DNA from: Branchiostoma floridae
Taxonomy: Eukaryota; Chordata; Leptocardii; Amphioxiformes; Branchiostomatidae
Assembly: GCF_000003815.2 (NCBI RefSeq)
Contig: NC_049995.1
Coordinates: 15,188,721-15,248,720 of the forward strand
Direction of reading: 5' to 3'
Length of the DNA: 60,000 nt
Numbering within the stretch: the first letter of the stretch is position 1; the number at the start of each line of letters is the position of its first letter. A model generated the notes under the pieces. The model ran no database searches. It was given only the letters and a program-made list of their open reading frames with translations, and had not been told where the DNA came from. Shown here in pieces: positions 53,602 through 60,000 of the stretch. The translations under genes and the position numbers were made by a program.

Positions 53602-53665
<64 letters not shown>
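53537..53665. repeat. (GT)n microsatellite upstream of LRR6
   Basis: About 130 bp, purer and shorter than the one before LRR4 at the paralogous place. Confidence 0.95.
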
Positions 53666-53666
<1 letters not shown>

Positions 53667-53890
53667 CATAACTCGCGGCTGGCCGGGACTAATTGTATTA
53701 ATATCTGTTTGTATAGGTCTTGATGAAACGTTAAAATGATTAGAATTCGGGGGGCCTTTCGGATTATCATGGTAATGCAACGGGCAGTCCAGTTTTACTG
53801 TGTATACTTCTGGACATGTTATGGTCGTGATTTCTGACCGGTGTCTATTGGAGTAAAAAACAAGTAGTGTAGGTTTAAGCCCCCTTTTTT

Positions 53891-53898
53891 TATATAAA
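53891..53898 (+). promoter_or_regulatory. TATA box of LRR6
   Basis: TATATAAA 61 nt before the ATG, followed by GCTGGCGGGGTTTTA as in LRR4. Confidence 0.6.
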
Positions 53899-53951
53899 GC
53901 TGGCGGGGTTTTACATAGGAGTTCCCTGTTCTGTTTAGGTGACAGATAATC

Positions 53952-56468
53952 ATGGCGAGAAGGTGGCGACACCTGCTGATGTTCCTTCTCATCATCCTGA
54001 AGGAGCCCAACATGCCGGAAGCCGGCTGCAGCTGTGCACCAGCATCACGATGCGACTGTAGTAACCAGGGCCTCACCAGCATCCCCCAGAACCTCCCAAC
54101 ATCCATTTCTGGCTTAGATCTTAGAGGTAATTCTATAGCAACTGTAAATCGGTCCGAGCTGTTACGGTATAGGGACTTGATTGAGTTGAAGTTGGGATAT
54201 AGCATCACCACTGTTGACTGTCTCAACAATTTACCCAAACTCCGAGATGTCTACTTAGACAATAACAAAATCAAAATTATCCAAGCATGTACATTCTCTC
54301 TACCTAATCTCCTAAACGTGATTCTCTCCTCCAACCAGATAACAAAACTTCAGTCAGGTACATTTGCAAATCTAACGCAACTACTCGTGCTGTCATTGCG
54401 ATCCAACCAGATAACAATGATTCAGCCTGGTGCATTTGAAAATCTGATCTCCCTCAAGCAAATGAACCTCAAGAAGAACAAAATATTAACAATTACTCCT
54501 GGTACATTTTCAAATCTCCCCCAACTTCAACTGTTAGACCTGACCTCCAACAAGATAACAAACGTTCCGGCAGGTACACTCGCTAATCTACCCCAGCTAT
54601 ATCGATTGTTCCTATCCTCCAACCAGATCACACAACTTCAGCCTGGCATATTCACAAATCTACCCCGGCTGTGCATGTTGCGTCTCTCCGCGAACCAGAT
54701 ATCACTAATTCAGCCTGGTGCGTTTGCACATCTCCCTATGCTACAACTGTTGTATCTATCCTCCAATCAAATAACCAATATTTCACCTGGTATAATTGCA
54801 AATCTGACCCGGCTACAACGTTTGGACCTGGATCGCAACCAGATAACTCATATCCATCCTGATGCATTTGTAAATCTGCCCCTACTCAAGTTTTTGTACC
54901 TACAATCAAACAAAATGTCTACCATGTTTGATTTATCCTTTTACTTCTTGCTGCCTTCAATTCGTAGCATGAATCTTAACTCTAACCCCTGGGATTGTGA
55001 CTGTAGAATGGTTCCCTTCAGGCTGAATATTACCAGATTTCCTTCATTTAAAGACCAGATAATATGTACCCAACCAGCCAAATTGCAGGGACAGAAGCTC
55101 GAAGATATCAATCCTGAGGGAATGACATGTGAAAAGCCAGCCATATCAACCCCGTCTGTTAACAGGGAAACTTCTAAAAACCGTTACAATGGCACTACAA
55201 CCTCTCGATATCACTGGTACTTTAAACGCAGTGCTGGTTTAATAGAAGGTCCTGGATGCAAAACAAAAGCAACAACGACTTCATCCCTTTCAACAATCAC
55301 TTCATACAAGCCAGAAAGCGCCGGTTCCCATAAAAATGCTCCTCAACCTCTTCTTATTGCTTCCATTGGTGGCCCAGGGGCTGGTATTGTCCTGATCGGC
55401 ACTATCATGATCATTCTAACAATATGGTACAAGAGAAGGACCAATCATCCCCCTTTAGGACCAAATCCCAATGTTGTTGGCAGCAACACAAATACAACCG
55501 TTTCTGTACTGAGCAGTGATCTTGGCAACCAGTATGAAGATATTGACAGCCATCATGATCAGACAAGGCAGGGCCAGTCTCAGACTATCAATCAATCTCA
55601 TGAAGTTAAAAAGAAAGTGCTAGCTTCCTTAAAGCCAAATTCTATGTACGGAGATGCAGGGACACCACAAAAAGACCCAGTATCTACCAATAATCATGAT
55701 CAGACAGGACAGGGCCAGTCTCAGGCTAACACTCAATCTCTGAAAGTTGGAAAGCTGTCACATGACGAAGTCTTAGCTGCTTTAAAGTCAAATCCTATGT
55801 ACGCAGGTGTGGTAACCCCCCAAAAGGACCCACAATCTGCCAGTGATCATAATCAGTATGAAGATATTGACAGCCATCATGATCAGACAGGGCAGGGCCA
55901 GTCTCAGGCCATCACTGAATCCAACACAAACACCACAGCTACTGTAGTGACCAGTGGTCAGCTTCAGACAGGGCAGGGCCAGTCTCAGGCCATCACTGAA
56001 TCTAACACAAACATCACAGCTGCTGTAACAATCAGGGGTCATAGTCAGACACAAGATCGGCCTATTACTGAATCCTTGGACAGCAAACGTCCACAATGTA
56101 GCACACTGACAGATGGCCCAAACTCAAAGTTGAATAAGCTGTACAAAGCTGCGGGGCAATATCAGACCTTGGTTACATCCACCACAGCTGCTGCTGTAGT
56201 GCCCAGTGGTCATGATCACCAGGATGAAGATATGGCCCAACATAATAAGTCAGAGCAGGGTCCCTCTCAGCTCAGCACTAAATCCAACACGAACACAACA
56301 GCTACGGCAGTAACTAGTGATCTTGATCACCAGTATGAAGATAGAAACCAACATGATCAGACAGAACATGGTCAGTCTCATGCCATCACGGAATCTTTGG
56401 ATGCTAGAAATTTTTCTTATGGCTCAGGACCATCTGCCTCGCGGCTGAATTCCCTTTACGCAAATTAG
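53952..56468 (+). CDS. LRR6: short-form LRR transmembrane receptor
   Basis: The product has 838 residues. It has a signal peptide (MARRWRHLLMFLLIIL), an LRRNT (CSC...CDC), 11 LRRs, an LRRCT with NPWDCDC near 345, a short stalk, a membrane helix at about 467-492 (IGGPGAGIVLIGTIMIILTIWYKRR) and a 346-residue tail. Tail tyrosines include YEDI, MYGDA, MYAGV (here preceded by Pro, so not a full ITIM pattern), YEDI, QYQTL, YEDR in place of YEDM, one EDM unit whose tyrosine is Asp (HQDEDM), FSYGSG and the terminal LYAN. One GQGQSQAITESNTN unit is doubled. Very close to LRR4 in the ectodomain. Likely a cell-surface receptor. Confidence 0.92.
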   Translation: MARRWRHLLMFLLIILKEPNMPEAGCSCAPASRCDCSNQGLTSIPQNLPTSISGLDLRGNSIATVNRSELLRYRDLIELKLGYSITTVDCLNNLPKLRDVYLDNNKIKIIQACTFSLPNLLNVILSSNQITKLQSGTFANLTQLLVLSLRSNQITMIQPGAFENLISLKQMNLKKNKILTITPGTFSNLPQLQLLDLTSNKITNVPAGTLANLPQLYRLFLSSNQITQLQPGIFTNLPRLCMLRLSANQISLIQPGAFAHLPMLQLLYLSSNQITNISPGIIANLTRLQRLDLDRNQITHIHPDAFVNLPLLKFLYLQSNKMSTMFDLSFYFLLPSIRSMNLNSNPWDCDCRMVPFRLNITRFPSFKDQIICTQPAKLQGQKLEDINPEGMTCEKPAISTPSVNRETSKNRYNGTTTSRYHWYFKRSAGLIEGPGCKTKATTTSSLSTITSYKPESAGSHKNAPQPLLIASIGGPGAGIVLIGTIMIILTIWYKRRTNHPPLGPNPNVVGSNTNTTVSVLSSDLGNQYEDIDSHHDQTRQGQSQTINQSHEVKKKVLASLKPNSMYGDAGTPQKDPVSTNNHDQTGQGQSQANTQSLKVGKLSHDEVLAALKSNPMYAGVVTPQKDPQSASDHNQYEDIDSHHDQTGQGQSQAITESNTNTTATVVTSGQLQTGQGQSQAITESNTNITAAVTIRGHSQTQDRPITESLDSKRPQCSTLTDGPNSKLNKLYKAAGQYQTLVTSTTAAAVVPSGHDHQDEDMAQHNKSEQGPSQLSTKSNTNTTATAVTSDLDHQYEDRNQHDQTEHGQSHAITESLDARNFSYGSGPSASRLNSLYAN

Positions 56469-56584
56469 CTGAATTCACTTTACGCAAAATACAGAAAATA
56501 CATACATACATACCATACATACACACATACAAACACACACACAAACACAAGCACACACACACACACAAACACACACATGCACAA

Positions 56585-56617
<33 letters not shown>

Positions 56618-56733
56618 CAAACAAACACACACACACAGAAACACGCACACACAAACACACACACATACACACACAAAACACATACAAACACACACACAAA
56701 CACACACAGAAACACACAAACACACACACACAA

Positions 56734-56764
<31 letters not shown>

Positions 56765-56895
56765 CAGAAACACGCACACACAAACACACACACATACACA
56801 CACAAAACACACAAACACATACATACACACACACAAACACACACAGAAACACACAAACACACACAAACACACACACACACAAACACACATGCAGG
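56469..56895. repeat. (CA)n-rich microsatellite directly after LRR6
   Basis: After a 24-nt duplicate of the last codons (56469-56491), about 370 bp of interrupted CA repeat follows, with GAAA, GCA and ATA breaks. It displaces the 3' hairpin block seen in the other members. Confidence 0.95.
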
Positions 56896-56999
56896 ACAGC
56901 ATCAATGCAGTGAAAAGTGATAACAGAGACATGTACTGTAACGTAAATGCCATTTAGACACCGACCAGGGCGGTTATACCGGCTATATATGTACAGATA

Positions 57000-59098
57000 C
57001 AGACCAGTATTTCAATGTGAATATCATTTAGACAAAGATACGTAGAGCAATGTGAATATCGTTTAGAAAAAGACACGTAGAGCAATATGAATATCATTTA
57101 GACAAAGGCAAGTATTGCAATGTGAATATCATTTAGACAAAAACAAGAATTTAAATGTGAATATCATTTAGACAAAGACAGGTATTGTGATGTGAATATC
57201 ATTTAGACAAAGACAAGAATGCATTTAAATGTGAATATCATTTAGACAAAGACAAGTATTGTGATGTGAATATCATTTAGACAAAGATAAGTATGGCAAT
57301 GTGAATATCATTTAGACAAAGACAAGTGTGGCAATGTGAATGTCATTTAGACAAAGACGAGTATTGTGATGTGAATCTCATTTAGACAAAGACAAGTATG
57401 GCAATGTGAATGTCATTTAGACAAAGACAAGTATTGTAATGTGAATATCATTTAGACAAAGACAAGTACTGTGATGTGAATATCATTTAGACAAAGACAA
57501 GAATTTAAATGTGAATACCATTAAGACAAAGACAAGTATGGCAATGTGAATGTCATTTAGACAAAGACAAGTATGGCAATGTGAATGTCATTTAGACAAA
57601 GACAAGTATGGCAATGTGAATGTCATTTAGACAAAGACAAGTATTGTGATGTGAATATCATTTAGACAAAGACAAGAATTTAAATGTGAATATCATTTAG
57701 ACAAAGACAAGTATTGAGATGTGAATATCATTTAGACAAAGACAAGTATTGCAATGTGAATATCATTTAGACAAAAACAAGTATTGTGATGTGAATCTTA
57801 TTTAGACAAAGACAAGTATTGTGATGTGAATGTCATTTAGACAAAGACATGTATTTTAGTGTGAGTATCATTTAGACAAAGACAAGTATTGTGATGTGAA
57901 TGTCATTTAGACAAAGGCAAGTATTGTGATGTGAATATCATTTAGACAAAGACAAGTATTGTGATGTGAATGTCATTTAGACAAAGACAATAATTTAAAT
58001 GTGAATATCATTTAGAAAAAGACAAGTATGGCAATGTGAATATCATTTAGACAAAGACAAGTATTGTGATGTGAATATCATTTAGACAAAGACAAGAATT
58101 TAAATATGAATATCATTTAGACCAAGACAAGTATTGTGATGTGAATATCATTTAGACAAAGACAAGTATTGTGATGTGAATATCATTTAGACAAAGACAA
58201 GAATTTAAATATGAATATCATTTAGACCAAGACAAGTATTGTGATGTGAATATCATTTAGACAAAGACAAGTATTGTGATGTGAATATCATTTAGACAAA
58301 GACAAGTATGGCAATGTGAATGTCATTTAGACAAAGACAAGAATTGAAATGTGAATATCATTTAGACAAAGACAAGTATCGAGATGTGAATATCATTTAG
58401 ACAAAGACAAGTATTGTAATGTGAATGTCATTTAGACAAAGACAACTATTGTGATGTGAATATCATTGAGACAAAGACAAGTATTGCAATGTGAATGTCA
58501 TTTAGACAAAGAAAAGTATTGTGATGTGAATGTCATTTAGACAAAGACAAGAATTTAAATGTGAATCTCATTTAGACAAAGACAAGTATGGCAATGTGAA
58601 TGTCATTTAGACAAAGACAAGTATGGCAATGTGAATGTCATTTAGACAAAGACAAGTATGGCAATGTGAATATCATTTAGACAAAGACAAGTATTGTGAT
58701 GAGAATATCATTTAGACAAAGACAAGTATTGTGATGTGAATATCATTTAGACAAAGACAAGTATTGTGATGTGAATATCATTTAGACAAAGACAAGTATT
58801 GTGATGTGAATATCATTTAGACAAAGACAAGTATTGTAATGTGAATATCATTTAGACAAAGACAAGTATGGCAATGTGAATATCATTTAGACAAAGACAA
58901 GTATGGCAATGTGAATATCATTTAGACAAAGACAAGTATGGCAATGTGAATATCATTTAGACAAAGACAAATATTGTAATGTGAATATCATTTAGACAAA
59001 GACAAGTATCGAGATGTGAATATCATTTAGACAAAGACAAGTATTGTGATGTGAATATCATTTAGACAAAGACAAGTATTGTAGTGTGAATATCATTT
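57000..59098. repeat. 35-bp satellite array, about 60 copies
   Basis: The unit contains ATGTGAATATCATTTAGACA and AAGACAAGTATTGTG. Variants with TATGGCA, TATTGTG and AATTTAA at one place are interleaved, suggesting segmental amplification. Similar single phrases (ATGTGAATGCCATTTAGTAC) occur in the degenerate satellite 3' of LRR3, from which it probably grew. Confidence 0.95.
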
Positions 59099-59128
59099 CC
59101 CATCTAAAGCAGCATGAATAGTCTACAC

Positions 59129-59551
59129 TAGGGCTGGGTATCGGTACAGCGTACCGGTACAAAACCGGTTTTTCTTATCGGACCGGTCCAGAAAAACCGG
59201 ACCTGAAAAAATTATGTGGACCGGATGTTGGACCGATTAGAAAATTGACAGAATATTTTATCATTCACACGTTTTGGCGCTTGCAGGTGGAAGAAAATAT
59301 CAAGAGTGAAGTAAAGTAGAATTTATAGTAAGTTCTACCAAGTTTTACAGCCAATCGTACAGGTGCAGTTAGCGTTGTAGGATTTTAAAACGCCAGTGTA
59401 AGTCTAATACCCCACCAAACTGATTTCTTTCTATTGAAATGGACCATTGGTATGAGTCATACTGTATCAGGTCCAGGTTCAGGTCCGGACCTGGACCTGA
59501 TCCTCTGAACCTGAACTGGACCTGGATTTTCTGTACCGGTACCCAGCCCTA
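59129..59551. mobile_element. Non-autonomous hAT-type element, intact
   Basis: Termini TAGGGCTGGGTA and TACCCAGCCCTA are exact inverses. GTCTACAC is duplicated exactly at 59121-59128 and 59552-59559, the 8-bp target length typical of hAT. The interior is rich in GGTCCAGGTTCAGGTCCGGA and GTACCGGTAC. No transposase is present. Confidence 0.92.
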
Positions 59552-59749
59552 GTCTACACAGTAATGGCAGAGGCGATTGCTTTAGTGCGAGTGTCATTAC
59601 GCAGAAGCACCAAAGACAAACTAGAGAGGTACTCAATTTCATAACGTATTCCGATGGTGCCATTTCACCAAACAATATATCAGGAAGCAAAAAGAAAATA
59701 TACTGTCTGATAGTACTTTTTAAATGTTTATTTCTGGGCAAGAATAGCC

Positions 59750-60000
59750 TGGGTACCATCCGGAAAGTAGTTCACACCGGCGTTCATTATATACTGTATA
59801 CTGAGTCGCTTCTAGCTCTGACATTCATTATACACTATATACAGTCGCTTCTCTGTGTTTCCGTCTGGGAACGCGGACCATCTTAACGTCTGGAATCGTC
59901 CAAATTTTTGACGCAGGCGCTGATTGGTCCCCACATATGAGCGAATTATGGAATGGGTTCGAGCGATTTTTCGAACGGGCGTTCCAACACCCGCCTGTTG
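59750..60000. mobile_element. Partial copy of the 27670-28052 element
   Basis: It starts TAGCCTGGGTACCATCCGG and follows the earlier copy closely to the window end, which cuts it off. Bases 59560-59749 hold no gene. Confidence 0.85.

Overview
This window looks like nuclear DNA of an invertebrate deuterostome, most likely a lancelet (Branchiostoma). It has eukaryotic splice-like and TATA-like signals, many small inverted-repeat transposons, 5S- and tRNA-derived SINEs, 5'-truncated LINEs and large satellite arrays. Its only long reading frames form one tandem multigene family. The species call is inference; no search was run.

The family encodes single-pass membrane proteins with a signal peptide, LRRNT cap, 11 to 21 leucine-rich repeats of about 24 residues, LRRCT cap, Thr/Ser-rich stalk, one membrane helix with a basic stop-transfer, and a long low-complexity cytoplasmic tail rich in short tyrosine motifs. 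Intact members are LRR3 (24009-27110, +), LRR4 (34143-36668, +), LRR5 (42498-45761, -) and LRR6 (53952-56468, +). LRR1 (2609-5356, -) is long but truncated by a frameshift in its tail repeats. LRR2 (14175-16734, -) is a probable pseudogene with indels in its first exon. A 22-codon orphan of the signal-peptide start lies at 10405-10470.

Each member sits in a recurring cassette. In gene orientation it runs: an exon-like block 2-6 kb upstream ending in a splice-donor-like site (9651, 11134, 20520, 22206, 32026, 48787, 51654); a stretch with copies of a 40-bp satellite; a TATA-like box about 60 nt before the ATG in several members; a conserved acceptor-like TAG/GTG just before the ATG; the coding exon without visible introns; a 3' flank with a conserved hairpin-like block; then a degenerate satellite. 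The divergent pair LRR2/LRR3 with its spacer is paralogous to LRR5/LRR6 with its spacer, and the LRR4 block (about 31.74-36.67 kb) is paralogous to the LRR6 block (about 51.0-56.47 kb).

The remaining sequence is mobile and repetitive DNA: a hAT-type element with perfect 8-bp target duplications (59129-59551), an older copy carrying a nested element (27641-28226), several MITE families, LINE remnants, 40-, 39- and 35-bp arrays, simple repeats and a fragment of the actin C-terminus. The genes most plausibly encode a diversifying set of cell-surface recognition receptors with inhibitory-type and adaptor-binding tyrosine motifs. That role is inferred from architecture only.
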